Assembly (NCBI GenBank): GCA_916610825.1
Contig: OU744446.1
Span: 28,534,445 to 28,598,444, forward strand
Reading direction: 5' to 3'
Source of the DNA: Haliclystus octoradiatus
Lineage: Eukaryota > Cnidaria > Staurozoa > Stauromedusae > Haliclystidae
Length of the DNA: 64,000 bases
Shown here: in pieces, positions 1 to 12,823 of the stretch
Layout of the letters: each line of letters opens with the position of its first letter
Numbering within the stretch: the stretch's first letter is position 1
Position numbers and translations under genes: made by a program
The notes under the pieces: model-generated
What the model saw: only the letters and a program-made list of their open reading frames with translations
Database searches by the model: none
Told to the model about the DNA's origin: nothing

Positions 1-640
1 AAATATGTAGTACAATAGAGTATCAATTATCTCCTTTTCACTATGCTTTACATGTATGTAACAATTAATTATCAAAACTGAAATGAATTATCAGTGTTGT
101 TCTGCATTTTTAATTCCTTCTCATGACTATTTTGTTTCACTGACAGGCTCTTTGACAAGACAAACTGCAGGCTACTAACGGGAGCGAAGCGACCTCTTTG
201 AGGAAGCCGAAGGCTGACTGGCCCCGGGCGCAGGCCGCAAGCCGAAGGCTTGTATGAAAATATTTATCAAAACGATTTAGTACATGTTCAAATAAAAAAT
301 ATAGGTATTAGATATAACTAGGGTAATGTTATAACATGTACAGTAGTATTGTTTGTACCAAGACTGTGCTGTTTCTTGAATTTATATATCTTTTTCTGGC
401 TTGAATCATGTTGATATCGGCTGTAGACGGCAAACAGTTTGATTTGCTTCTAATTCTTCACGTGCACCATAACAGACGATTCTAATGGGTGGAAGCAATG
501 ATAATTATGATTAGTTATTTAATAAATATTGAAACGATAACCTGAAGAGCCTGGGAGGTAATATTATTAATCATTAGAAACACTAATAATGTAACACTAC
601 CGCAATCGCACGGCTTCTCACCTTTGACTGAAGCGAATAA
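1..640. other. AT-rich non-coding stretch with a GC-rich patch
   Basis: No supportable gene. Positions about 178-252 form an unusually GC-rich patch containing the related words GCGAAGCG, GCCGAAGGC and GCCGCAAGCCGAAGGC, quite unlike the surrounding AT-rich DNA. It may be the end of a repeat; its family is not recognised. Confidence 0.4.
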
Positions 641-642
641 TA

Positions 643-1745
643 TTGTCTTTCAATATCAGCATCTTGAAGAGTTATTCCCGTATTTCCACGAAATATAAGC
701 TTAAAGGAAGTAATAGTAAACAGTTTACAGCCGGCAAAATCAAGACAATGAAAATATTTATTTCTAAAGAAACCATGAGAGTTTGTAGCGATATCATTTG
801 CCTATATTTTTATGTGTTTACTTCGACGAGCAATCCTGGTATCAACATTTCAAATATGACATCAATTTTCTACTTGAAATTTGCAGATACCTGCATAGAC
901 AATTATAGGCCAACGTCTTCGTTATCCCATAAGATGAACAGGATAGCCTAAAAATCATGAAATATTTCGCGTAATATGAAACTAAAAAACCAGCGGCGCT
1001 ATGAATGGAGAAGACATAAAAATACTTTCAGTCAGTCAATGGAAAAACTTTCATTCAATGTATATATGTAGGCTACTCAGTATTGTATCTGTATTGAAAC
1101 GTTAACCTAAATATGTTGTATCGTTACTTCAAGCATGCTTAAGACGTTGAAATAATATTATAATCGTGAAAATTACCTGTGAGTATAGTATCGTTCAATC
1201 CGAGTATGTTTCAAAAGTGTCAACATCCTGAAGACCTACAAACAAAATAATAATAAAATAGTTTCAGTCAGCAAATCAAGACAACAAGAATAAAGATTTT
1301 GAACGTTTCAAATAATATGAAAGTAAAAACAGCGGCGCTACCTACTATAAACGGAAAAGAAAAAGGGGCATATGATAGATAACAAAATGCACAACTAAAT
1401 AACACCACAACTTACGGCTTATATTATCTTTCAATAATTCGTTCGATCTAAGAGTGTTTTTAAATGTCAATATCTTGAACAGTTGTTCCAGCTTTTCCAC
1501 GAAATATAAACCTAAACAAAGTGTAATAATAAAATAGTTCCAGTCAGCAAATCAAGACAATAAACAGAAGGTTAATCATAAAGATAAATAACTGCTAGAA
1601 ATTGCAGTAATGTGATTACAATACTCATTCTAAACTATGTGTCTACCCTTGTCGCTTGACGAGCAATTCTGTCAACAATTCAAAATGACATCAATTTTCA
1701 GATACCATATTCATAGACAAACATCTTCATTATAATTTATTCCAC
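643..1745. repeat. Cluster of diverged direct repeats
   Basis: Three imperfect copies of one block occur at about 643-770, 1185-1310 and 1430-1590. Each holds a TCAA(T/C)ATC(C/T)TGAA-like word, often CCACGAAATATAA, then a run like AGTTTCAGTCAGCAAATCAAGACAA. A second block (GACGAGCAAT ... ATGACATCAATTTTC ... CATAGACAA) occurs at about 822-905 and 1657-1725. The small ORF at 643-951 lies inside the repeat and shows no domain, so it is not called as a gene. This looks like an old tandem array or a degenerate mobile element. Confidence 0.55.
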
Positions 1746-2280
1746 CAGATCAACAGTCTAATCTACAAAACATGAAGTTAGAAGTTGTGTAAATTATACT
1801 GTTTATATATTTGAATTTAGAAATAAGAAATTTATGGATCATAACTTACCAAAGTTTTCAAGCCTTGCGATGTGTACAGAGTTTCTTGGCAAAAAGTTCC
1901 ATGCGTAAGTTATAGTACAGAAAGTTAAACGTGCAAGTCAAGTCCGCTATCATAATCGTCACCATCCAGTTGAAGAAATAAACACAATAATTTATTTTCT
2001 TTAATACCGAGGTTATTGTGTAGTGCTCGATCTTTTCACCAGTTTCAAATAACTTGAAATTTAATTCTAAATTCAGTGCAGTGAAAATTATATTTTTTTC
2101 CATCCGAAAATAATAATCGTTGAAGCAATAAAAGCCAAAAGATTTGAAAACGCTACACCGATAGAGGCTACATTCTGATTGGTCTAATCGATGATGTCTC
2201 GCTTGTATGTTTCGCGCCGACGGAAGCCCTATTTCGTCATCGGATCGTGTCAATCAAACAGCGCCATGACAGCGCGAAGG
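1746..2280. other. Non-coding, nothing recognised
   Basis: AT-rich DNA. A minus-strand ORF at 1858-2253 has no recognisable domain and does not look coding. Confidence 0.4.
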
Positions 2281-2445
2281 ATTGGATTAACGTTGCTGTC
2301 CAACTCCGATCCAACATATGGGGTTGAATTTGATTTTCTGTCGTAAACCAACTTAAAACCAACATATAACATTTTCAACCAACGCGTATCCAACTGACCA
2401 ACGTTGGATCAACGTTGATCCAATGTCGGTGTGTCCAGTGGGCAT
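2281..2445. repeat. CAACGTTGATCCAACGTTGG-type repeat (MITE-like)
   Basis: The segment is built from overlapping palindromic words such as CCAACGTTGGATCAACG and GTTGATCCAA, together with CCAACATATGGGGTTG and CAACTTAAAACCAAC. It ends at about 2440 in CAGTGGGCA, a terminus type seen in short DNA transposons. It abuts and apparently truncates the LINE ORF1-like remnant to its right. The exact class is not determined. Confidence 0.5.
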
Positions 2446-2916
2446 GAGATCCACGAGGGTTCAGTCTCCTGGCAGAAAAATTTGACGGTTTTAAAGCAAC
2501 CTTTAGAGTATCTTTTGCTATAGAAAATACCGCTTCGTCAGGGTCTTTATTTTCATCTAGGCCGTCCAGCCTAAGGTTAGTTAATTTGCCACTTTTTTCT
2601 TTTGTATTTGCTGCAATTTGTATTTGTACTTGTATTCGTCTGATTTCTTGATCTTGTCTGCACTGCCTGTCCTCAAATTGATGTATAAACTCTGCTTGAC
2701 TGTTGCTGTGCTCTTTCAATTCCTCAAAATTTCTTTGTATATTGATTCAGTTGCAGTCTTCACAATGTTCTCAAGAGTTGATCTGAAATCAATGGATTGC
2801 AATACGTCCATCAAATCTGATTTCGTCAGTGCAGGTGAACCTTTTGCTGTATCATCTTTGTTAGCTGGCAGATGTGTTGTTGTTGTTGATGTTTTCCCTC
2901 GTGTCATTGTAGACAT
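2446..2916 (-). pseudogene. LINE ORF1-like protein remnant (frameshifted)
   Basis: Two overlapping minus-strand reading frames, 2716-2916 then about 2446-2719, join by one frameshift at about 2717. The first has a Thr-rich N-terminus and a helical KSDLMDVLQSIDF segment. The second has a Gln/Arg-rich helical stretch (QCRQDQEIRRIQVQIQ), then NLRLDGLDENKDPDEAV and SARRLNPRG. Coiled coil followed by an RNA-binding NLR.xGLxE block is the layout of many non-LTR retrotransposon ORF1 proteins. The frame continues into the adjacent repeat, so the 3' part is lost. A host coiled-coil exon is the alternative, but the frameshift and the repeat junction argue for a dead element. Confidence 0.5.
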
Positions 2917-2949
2917 TTCAACTATAGTAATAACTAATATTAAATAACT

Positions 2950-5900
2950 TAACTTGAAATCATTTTATTAGAAATTATTCAAAAATTATCGAGATACATC
3001 TTCCGTGTATTGCGCACTCAAAAAAACACATCTGCAACCTCCTCGAGGTCACGGTAATCAAAATCTCTATAATCAATATAACGTGACTCTCTAATAGAAA
3101 CCTTCGCATACCGGCAAAAACCAAAGACTTCGAAGAAAATACAAAGTATAACAAGTGAACCATAACTTTTATCTATTAATTACATGCAACTGCTATATTG
3201 ATTGGTTGTGATAGATATATTATCTATAATTTACAATTTTATTAAATATCTAACCATCTTTTTTTACATTTATTCTACATTTAGTTTATTATTTTCATTT
3301 TACAATCATCAGCAATTTTACCTTGATTAAAATTAATGTAGATGTTAAGCACCGGGGCGGTGCTATTTAACAGTGGGGGTATGTTAATATGCTAATGCGT
3401 ATTAGCATAATTAGACTAATATCTACTTCCCCTTTCCCCTGTGTATTGCCTGGAGAGCCAATTAATAAATCAGAAATACTCGATAAATTTATGGCATTAT
3501 TTTATAAAATATGATTTACAATGAAACAATATTCAGGCAAACCTATCTTTTACCGGACATACGACAGGCTGAAGAATGTTCTCAGCATAGACGACACGTG
3601 TCTGCTTATTACAGAATATGACAGAATATGTGAATATTGATATTAAACCCATTCTTTTCCAATCCAGCGCCATATGTCCAATATTATACTGCCCTATCTC
3701 CACTCCAAGCAGTGAATATAGCTGTTAGCAAATTAGGAGTTTGGATAATAAATATTGAGTTGAAAAATAATGAATTCAACAACAAGTTGACATTGACAAG
3801 TGACTTGAAAACGGGTAAATATTGGTCCAGATAGACTGAACAAAAGAAGAATTTTATCTCCAAATTTCTCTTATTTTATTTTAATACTTTAAAACTCATT
3901 AGATCAAATCATTTGATAGCGATGCACACAATAACTGGTTTACACATTAAATTATTAAGCTTTAGTTTGGCCAATTAATTAAGCGAGAAGTTCCACAAAT
4001 TCAACTTTAATTAGCAATAGGAAGATTTAAATTTCTTTAATCAGTTCCCACTATAACTATAAAACACCCTCAGCGAAAGATACCGTTACTATTAATGAGT
4101 ATAGGTCCAGCATTGGACATTCGGTGGTTTGGTTCGCTCGTATAACCCAATTAACTCACACAAGTAACTTTAGATCTGATATCTAATTAGAAAAAAATTG
4201 TAATAATAAAAGAAAACTATTATATTAATGTAATATATACAGTATACATATTTGCGTCTATGCATGCATACACCATATGATATTATAGATAAAAGGATTC
4301 AAATACCACGGACTGGTTCTGTTCCATGGCATTGGGCGCTATATTTTAAGAAATAATATAGCATCTGATAATATTATCTCATGATATATCATTTATATGT
4401 GCCTGTAAGGCCTGCGGTTTTCTTGCCGTCTATCAAAATAGAGCTCATAGAAAATAGAGTTTCATAATTGTAGAAAACTGTGGAAATTAGTTTCGAAGTT
4501 CTTCTTGTTATAAATTTTCAAGAATGAGAGCATGGATATTCTTATAAAATAAGCCTTATTAATATAAGGGCTCACAAAGCGTAACTGTTACCTTATTCCG
4601 TTTCTGTTAAATGTTTCTCATCTTAATCACATTAATTCCGATCAGGTCTACTTATAGTCTTACTTAGTTACTTAATCTCTATACATTCAGATTTTAAATT
4701 GCTATTTTGATTTTGAATTACTACTTGATAATATATTGATATATTGATATATCATATTCTATTACAGTATTGTATAACATTTTATATTCTTGAATCTAGA
4801 GAGAAAACTTTTGCTATCTATAAATTTGATTTAATTCAACCAATTATATATTTTTGTACATTATTAAACGTTAAAGTTTATAGTTAAAGTCGTATAGTAA
4901 TATCCATTTGGTACTTTTGTAATACAGAAGCCAATCACTGTCGATCTCAATCGCAGGTGAACAGAAGAAGTTAGTAGAAAACTAACATGCCATTCTGTTG
5001 CTTTCATGAGCTCGCTGTATAACTTTTAACGAGAATTATCCAGTGTTTGTATTTTCCATTGCATTCTTAACCTTGAAAATCTAACTTCCGACAAGTAAAA
5101 GCATATTTTCATGTATTGATTCAGCCAATTACCTTGACACATTTCTTCAAATTTTAAAAGTTTTGACTGAAATTCTGCATGTAAAAGCTCAGCCTCGTTC
5201 TTTTTAAAGAAAATAGCGTCCATAAAAACTCATTTTGAGGTCATGTTCCAACTTTTGATATAGAAGGCTTTGCTTCACTCTTGTCTCCCAACTTCTTCTA
5301 CTTTACTAAATTTGAATACAAACATAGCAAGTATGTGGGGTTACTTCAATGAAATTGAAAATGCAGTCAAATAATGGCTCAACCAATTTAACTGAACTTG
5401 AGCTATCTTATAACCATTAAAGACCAAAGAATGACCAGCAGCCTTTGCATATTTTTGTCTTTGAAATCTGGAGCAATATTCAATCACTCGTTTTCCTGAT
5501 ACACGGCCCGCCTTTGTGTCTCCTTACCACCCCTCGATTTTGCAAAATCATTCTTTAAAACGAACATGGAAGCATTTCTGCCAAGTTAGTTATCAATAAA
5601 CTGGTTGGCGGAAGTGACAAAAGTAATACAGGTGGACCTTGTAAGGGTTTTTGACGCTTGAATAAATTTGTACCACGAAAATCAATTCACTTGCGACCAG
5701 GGTCATACAAATTGTGGACGAAAGACAGAGTTCAAAGCTACGACTGAACAGTCTGAATTATTGAATTGCTAATTCAAAACTTCATTTGGTGTTTTCTTGA
5801 TACAAGAATATTGGGGATTGAAAGAACAAGAAGAAATTTGTTGGCATTCAGAATTGAAATTTATTACTGAAATAAAATGAAACAATAACTCCAGGTGATT

Positions 5901-6085
5901 TCTCGTTTTTTAATTTGGTTGCTTTGATCGTTGACCCATTGACTCACTGTCGAGTTTTGAAAAAATTATGTTTGTAAATACGTCACTTTTTCAGAAATTT
6001 TGTACATGTATGTATATGTTTTTCTATAATATTTCATTGCTTTTCAATGGCATTTATACATGTGAATTGTAAAAATTAGAATCAT
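2950..6085. other. Intergenic, no gene recognised
   Basis: AT-rich with scattered short ORFs (for example minus 5026-5223 and plus 3637-3834) that show no domains. A small GC-rich hairpin, GCACCGGGGCGGTGC, lies at about 3350. No tRNA-like or long repeat structure was seen. Confidence 0.4.
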
Positions 6086-7700
6086 ATGAATTTAATTAGT
6101 ATTTACATTTTATTCAAGTTATTTTGGTTTGTTTGCGTCAAACTTCTAGGAAGATACTTGGATAGTCTAGATGATAATGACTACGCTATTTATTTATCAT
6201 CCGTATACATTTTTTGGCCATCTATAGTAATAGACTTTGAATTTCAACACCGTGGTATGTACTTGCACCTACCAATGTTTGTAAGCATTGAGTGTCATTC
6301 AAAATTGAAAAACCGGCTAAATTTTTCAAGCTTTCTGTCGTCTGTCGTGTCTTTTTGCAGCAACAGCCGCGCCATAGGACAATGCTCTGACGTAAGCGCC
6401 GACGTAACTTCCTATAAGTTTGGCCTCGTTTCTTGTAATCAAGACAACAAAACAATGAAGAGGCTGCTGGTCATTCCAAGTTCTTTACGTACTGTAGCTG
6501 TAGTTGTCTGTTGCCTGTCAAAGGAAATTTCCTTTACATATTGTTTTCGTTTCTCTCTCCGCGACGCTTGTAAGAACTTTGGAATAAAAGGGCTGTCCCA
6601 TCTCAATTGAAAACATTTAATATGTTTATCCCTATGTGAATCAGAGATTTGAGTAAAAATAATTGATTAAATTATGACCGTCACTAAAGGCTCCAATGCA
6701 TCCTTGGAAGTGATAATAATTCTCAACTCTTTAATTGGCATTGAAACTGATCGCAAATGTTCAAAACGATTTCGAAAGGCATGAAATATTCTTGAAAATA
6801 GCAAGGATGCACAAGGAAGAGGAGCTATTGCAGTCTAATTTGAAATTTTCATTGCGTAATGCGTGGAATTTCAAAAAATGATTGCGTGAATGCATTATTG
6901 TCATGGAGGTCACTATAACACAACTGCGGACTTTTTACATAATTGTTGCAGAAACACTGATATACATGCAGCAAAATATGCTAGTGGGAAAATAGTGGTC
7001 ATGCAGCAGCATGAAATGATAAAAGAGAGAACAGACTGGAGTATGAGTCAGATTAGACTAAAATGGTCTACTATAATCCACCATAGGGAGAAGTGTACGT
7101 TATAATATTCATTATCGTGAAAGTTTATGAAAGGACTGGAAGAGATAACAGCTTCTTGAGCTAGGCGTGAGTATCTCTTTGTTAAGATATGCAGTGCATC
7201 TTTGCTTATAAATTAATGATATTTATATATGTATGCATAATTCTGTGCTAGATCTTCCGCAATTCTATGCCAATAAGAACCCCTTATAAGAACATTTTCT
7301 GGAAAAGAATTCTGGCAAAAACACCGTAATTGATAATGCGTCCTATTTCTCATATGGCATCAACGTATTGGCAACATTTCCGCTCTGCTGTGTTTGCTTG
7401 AATTCCTGCAACGTTGAATTCTTTACTTATCATATTGCTTGTAAAAATTGGTATCATATCGTAATATCCAATTTTATCGTTTGTTTTCCTATCAAACTTA
7501 TTAAGCAAAATGTTTTTTATTACAATATTTAAAGCCTTGTAAAATAACGATTAATGCGCAGTTATATATGCATCCACAAAAGTTATATGCATCCACATGG
7601 TATCTTATAACAGTTATAATCAATAAAACAACAACTGTATATGATATGAAGAAACAAAAATCAACAACCTGCTAAGTCTAATTTGGTTATGAACTGTTTG
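6086..7700. other. Intergenic, possible promoter-like patch near 6.4 kb
   Basis: The open frame at 6086-6610 has no recognisable domain and overlaps a minus-strand ORF. At about 6383-6415 there are two ACGTAA/ACGTCA-type CRE/ATF words (GACGTAAG and GACGTAAC) followed by an ETS-like ACTTCC, a combination common in animal promoters. No gene could be attached to it, so it is only a candidate. The rest is AT-rich and unremarkable. Confidence 0.3.
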
Positions 7701-7712
7701 AACTTCTTTGCT

Positions 7713-8032
7713 CTAGATAAACACATCGCAACAGCACTTGTACTTTATCTCCATATATTTATATGTACCAGGACAAGGGTCATCGCCAATAACTGCCCTA
7801 CCAATTTTTGGTACACATTTTTGATTGCCATTGCATTTTTTTTGCAGAGAATTTAAACCTCTATCTGACCGACATGTAGTAGAACGCATAGGAGCAGCAT
7901 TTCCATTCATGATGTTGCACAATACTTTGCTCTGTCTCCCATACATTGCCTCTTCAATTTCTATGAGTCTGCTCCCTCCACAGTCCAACACCGCATCTAC
8001 ACCCTCACAAGTTATTGAAAATCTTCTTTTAT
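7713..8032 (-). CDS. SUEL/rhamnose-binding lectin domain protein, last exon
   Basis: This terminal exon encodes a complete SUEL-type (galactose/rhamnose-binding lectin) domain and a TAG stop. Visible hallmarks are ITCEG, LDCGG, the sugar-contacting AMYGRQ (YGR motif), KKCNGNQKC, and DPCPGTYKYMEIKYKC (DPC motif and KY(L/M) strand). The eight cysteines expected of the fold are present, plus two extra in the final CCC. The acceptor is TTACTTACAG|ATAAAAG, giving phase 1, which matches the donor of the 36-nt exon at 8823-8858. The frame open on the exon has no ATG of its own, so the protein starts further upstream. Family members are secreted carbohydrate-binding proteins used in immunity, egg coats or adhesion; which applies here is unknown. 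An AATAAA lies downstream at about 7515 on this strand. Confidence 0.8.
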
Positions 8033-8822
8033 CTGTAAGTAATTGAAATTAGAAATAGTGCTCAGCTGTAGATCATTAATTCATCATTTTATTCGTTCAC
8101 CAACCGGGTCATTCCGGTGTGAAACTCTTTACCCGAGAAAGTGGTTAGCACAATCTCATTTGTGGATTTCAAATTTAGATTAAATAGCGCATCATTAGCA
8201 CAATTTTAAAATTTATTACTTACGTTTTTCCTTTATTTGTCTGTTTTTACCTGTCAAATTCCAATTCGACAAATATGTCATTCATTACTTCATTCATTTA
8301 TATTCTCTGTTCATTATATTAGGTGACTCTATCCATGACACAGATTTTTATTTTATTTATTTATACTCATAACAGTGCTGAAAGAAGAATCACTCGTTAA
8401 ATATTGTCCAATCTACTTCTATAAAAAGCGTACCCAATTTCCTTTTTGATGAAGATTTAATGCAACGGAATAGAGAACGACATGGCTAGAAATATATTCT
8501 ACTCCTGATTCTGATACAGAAAGCGATTATTTTGAGTAGATTCCAATAAAATATAACCTCATTCAGTTTAAGTTCCTTATTAAATGTAACATAGCTGTAT
8601 TTCAATTAATTTCACGTGGTATAATTTCATATCACTTTGCATTTAATAAATACGTACAAGCATTAAGAACTGTGAGACAATCAAGAAGATAAAAATCATT
8701 ATCTAAAGCTCGTAATTTACACTCTTCACTCGTATCTGCCAATATTCTGCGTGCAGCAAATATCAATCCAAACACGGCAGCCCCTTACTATATGTATGTA
8801 TTATCGCAATCATGAAGTTTAC

Positions 8823-8858
8823 CTTGGCAGCGTTGTTCAGCTGGCTTGCATGGTAGAT
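8823..8858 (-). CDS. Probable 36-nt exon of the SUEL lectin gene
   Basis: A 36-nt stretch is bracketed by a strong acceptor (TTTTATTGCAG) and a donor (AAG|GTAAAC). Read in the only frame that joins the lectin exon it encodes LPCKPAEQRCQ. It is phase 1 at both ends, so it splices in frame to 7713-8032 through a 790-bp intron. The two cysteines suggest a linker or the end of a preceding module. The evidence is splice signals and phase only; upstream exons were not found. Confidence 0.5.
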
Positions 8859-8932
8859 CTGCAATAAAACAATATCATCGGAATTCGTTTACTTATTACT
8901 TTCAATGAATAAGTCAATAGCAACAGTTTTAA

Positions 8933-9060
8933 AGTTTTATGATTATTTAGAACAACGTTTCGGAGATTCAACTTATGCCTTTTTAAAAAATTTGTTACTT
9001 GAAAATGGCAGAAGTTGAATGTAGCAGAAACGTTGTGCAAAATAATAATAAAATTTCAAA
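8933..9060. repeat. Inverted pair of GAAACGTTG-type tails
   Basis: Two arms, about 8936-8975 and 9008-9057, are imperfect inverted copies (AAGTTGAAT ... GAAACGTTGT ... AATAAT). The GAAACGTTG word recurs beside Penelope-like sequences elsewhere in the window (49.5, 45.95 and 33.7 kb), so this is probably a head-to-head pair of element ends. Confidence 0.4.
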
Positions 9061-9865
9061 ATTGGTGATATTTACTTTTGCATTGAATGTATCGGAATTA
9101 GTAGAAATAAGTAGAATTTTGACATCGAGTAAATGTAGATGTCTTAATAGGAATGTTTATATTATATATGTATATGTTTATTGGTCATATAAATATTGCA
9201 GTCTAGACCCTACAATACAGGTGTGTGGTAAGTGCATGTCAAATGCTTGATATAAATTTATAAAGAATTATTAATTACCAAAAAATGAAGCTGACTGCCA
9301 AAATTTATGCATATCTTATACACACTAAATTACTCGATCATTCATTCTGAAACCAAAGCATGGCAGCCGCCTGAAGATAAATCATTACTTGTTGCTGATT
9401 GACAACTTCATCGAGGTTTTATAAAATACAATATGTACTGCTTTAGAAAGGAAATAAGAATTTATTGCAAATTTACTCGTTGATATTTGTTGTTATGCGA
9501 AAAGAATGCCAAAACATCTTGAACGACACACATTTATCAACGATCAATGTTGATGCTGTTTTTTGCAACGCGTTCAAGACTGATGTACATTTAACGTTCA
9601 ACAATATAATAATGTTATATTCCAAAGGTTTTTATAAAGTAATGTATAATGTAATGTCTCCTTTATTTGCCTGCCAATATGAAGACATCTGCCAAAATAT
9701 AACAAATCGAATCTAAATCAAATAACATATAAACTGCACTCTAAATCAGTCCTTTGGAAAAGTCATATAAACTTTGTTTCCTGTTTGTTTACCAAATTTA
9801 ACAATGATATATACACAACCCCCGTAATATGCCAAAAATAGCAACAGTTATAATTTATCACAAAA
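9061..9865. other. Intergenic, nothing recognised
   Basis: AT-rich DNA; the short ORFs at 8999-9250 and 9465-9716 show no domain. Confidence 0.35.
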
Positions 9866-9867
9866 GC

Positions 9868-10578
9868 AAAATTGACTATATCCTGTATCCATATACAATA
9901 TCCCTACAAAAAACAATTCATGAGTTCATGAACAGTTCATGAACAGTCCATGATCATTGAATGGCCCCAATTTTCACGAGCTGTTCACAAGTCTGTTATA
10001 TGTTATATAATAATCTTCCTTGGGAAAATAGTTCATAAATGTTAAATGGCCTAAGTTTCGTGAACAAATTATGAGCAGTTCATGAACTGCTGAATTGATT
10101 TAGAATTTGTCCATGAACAATTCATAAATATACAAATGTCAATGAACAGTTCATGAATAATCAAATGTTAATGAACGGCTTGCGAGAAGTTCATGATTCA
10201 TAAACAGTTCATTACTTGATCATTAACATTTTATTACTTATGAACTGTTATCAACATTCGAATATTCAAGAACTGCTCATTAATATCTGAATATTCATAA
10301 AATGTTCATGGACAAATTATAAATCAATTCAGCAGAACAAGAACATTGAATGGCCCAAGTTTCACGGGCTGTTCATGAACTCCTGAACTGTTTTTCGAAG
10401 TGAATCTGTCATATCTGTTATCTGTTATATAAAAATCTTCCTTGGGAAAATAGTTCATAAATGTTAAATGGCAATCAAGTGACCACTTTTGACAGGTTGT
10501 CGCTGTATAGAGATGACTGTTATAACAGGCTTGATTGCATATGGATATAGGATATAGTCAACATTTTGAGCATATTCT
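9868..10578. mobile_element. TIR-bounded element filled with TTCATGAA repeats
   Basis: The ends are imperfect inverted repeats of about 30 bp: AATTGACTATATCCTGTATC at about 9872 and the complement of ATATAGGATATAGTCAACAT near 10545-10566. The interior is an irregular array of AGTTCATGAACTG-type palindromic words. A block containing ATCTTCCTTGGGAAAATAG and TTCATAAATGTTAAATGGC occurs twice in direct orientation, at about 9993-10052 and 10413-10472. There is no coding capacity. It is related to the larger array at 57-58.4 kb. Confidence 0.55.
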
Positions 10579-12819
10579 TTAGGTGAAGTTCCTGTGTTCA
10601 ATTTTCATTCTATTGTTAAATTAATTCCATTAACGACTGGGTAACTGTAGTCTATGCTATACGAAGTTACATTGATGTCCTGTCGAGGAGTAATTAAGTT
10701 ATTAGTTCTTTAGTTTAATTTTATTTAACATTTCGAATGGATATGTTTTTCTGCTGTCTTGATGCAGGCCTATCATCAAATCGTAATAGCCCACAAATTG
10801 AATCACATGATTGCACTGGAACTTGATAACCTCGTTTTCATATTTCTACTGGGAATACTAGTAATCAAATTGCGAAATTAAGGCATCTTGCCTACTCCGG
10901 TTTCAAAGCATTTTGTATATGTTGTTAAGCATAAAATTTGACTCTGGATTTGATAAAAATGCTTCTGTTGCAATTTGTGTGAGGTTAAGGCTTATATTGG
11001 CTTAAATGACTGTACTAGAAGGCAAACTTCGACAAGACTAAGCGTGCTGCACGCCTCAACCAGCCGTGCCAGCCCATTTGACTCATGGTTGGATTTAATT
11101 TCCATATTTGTTTGAGTTTTACACCGTGTCAGAGGCGTGCTTTACAACTTTTCAAGCATTGCTCGTGGAAAGTACGGCGTATAACCAGGGTCTAAGATAG
11201 CAAGCGGTAAAAGAGAGCATTTACATGATAGAAGTATAGATATACCATCATAGGAATTTACTAATTATGATATTGATCTATTTAGGAACAAACACTAATT
11301 AGACCATTACATGATAATAACCCTAATGGTTTTTCTCACCTGTGACATTATAGAATTCTTCTGCCTAAGAAATGAATAAAACAATTAAAATAAATGCGAA
11401 GTATTTGAGTGAATTCAATGATGCGTATACACAAGTCAAATATGACTGTAAGAGAGAATGGGGAAATGGGTTGAAATTTAGACCTTCAAATTTCTTTTGC
11501 TGATTAAAAAATGAGGTCCTACTTTGTCGGATCGTATATCAATCATGGCATCATCATATATTATGTTAATATATCAACAATTTCAGATTCCAGATTTATT
11601 TTGCCTCCTTTGATTTAACTATAAAATGATCAGTCTGTTCTGAAAACCAATCCTTTTTATTGTATGTTATAATATTTGGTTATATATAATGCATAACTTT
11701 AAATAATAATTTTTATGGAATCAAAGTGTTATTTAGAAAAAACATATAAATAACATTTAATACAACGTTACTAAAACTGTAAGCTACTATTATTGTGCCA
11801 TTATACTTCTGATAATGAAGATAACTAAGATAATGAAGATTGTCTTGATGGTGTACTGAACATTTATTAGGAGAAGAAGCTTGCTGATTTAAATGTATAT
11901 TTCCTAACTTTCAGGTCATGAATTAGTGGTGCTAGATCTTATAATCAGTATTTGATTGAATTTGATTTAATGCATATCGCCAATTATCTTCATATAGGCG
12001 GGCAAATAAAGGAGACATTACATTTCACTCACATATAGCCTTTAGGTTAAATTAAGATATATATCTATACATGTGATTTAAAAACACCAATCAAGCCATA
12101 TTTGAATTGTGATAGCGACTTGGATGTGACAAGATCTTCAGGTAGACTGTACAAAGCATTACATGGTTTTAAAATCTATAAAAGTTCTTCCAGTTTTGAA
12201 TTTTTTTTCAAAATTTTTCAAAATTCTTATTTCAGAGTTCTCTAGAAAGTCAAAAAAGCCTATAAGACCTGGAAAGTTCAAGAATCTGAAATTTCCTATC
12301 CAAGAAGTATTCTTTTCATCTGGAAGTTAACCTCTTCCTCGATGTTTACGACGCAAGACAGTGATTCTTACAGTTTCAGTTTCCAACACTGCAGTGTAGG
12401 CAGCATGCGGCTATAGTGTATTGACTGTACGGCTGACTGTGCGGCTACGACTGTAGAGGGAATTCAGTATACTGTTATAAGAATGATCCATATAAAGAGA
12501 ACTTCTCTAAAGAGAGAAACTGTGATGAAGGTCAAAAATAATGGTGGGATGTTTTCATATGTTGATCGATATGTTATGCTGTAGCTGTATTCCTGCTATT
12601 CAGAAACGAAGCTATTTTTCAACATTTCAGACCTTTTATGGTTTGTTAGTTAACTTGTAACTATATTTGTATAGAGTAATTCAATCATCACACAAACTTT
12701 CTTCTTTTTTAAATTTGGAAAGATTATTTTCGATTTTCGAAGTGTCGAATAATGATTTTGTTGAACTCTACCGCGAAATTGTGGTGAATTAAATCGATCA
12801 TATCTACTCGAAATTTTTG
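10579..12819. other. Intergenic, nothing recognised
   Basis: Over 2 kb with no long ORF, recognisable domain or clear repeat. A few small imperfect hairpins rich in GTGCGGCTA-like words lie near 12410-12460. Confidence 0.4.
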
Positions 12820-12823
12820 TTAA

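Noticed and set aside
6086..6610. 174-codon plus-strand ORF
   Set aside because: No domain, no splice context and an overlapping ORF on the other strand; the composition looks non-coding.
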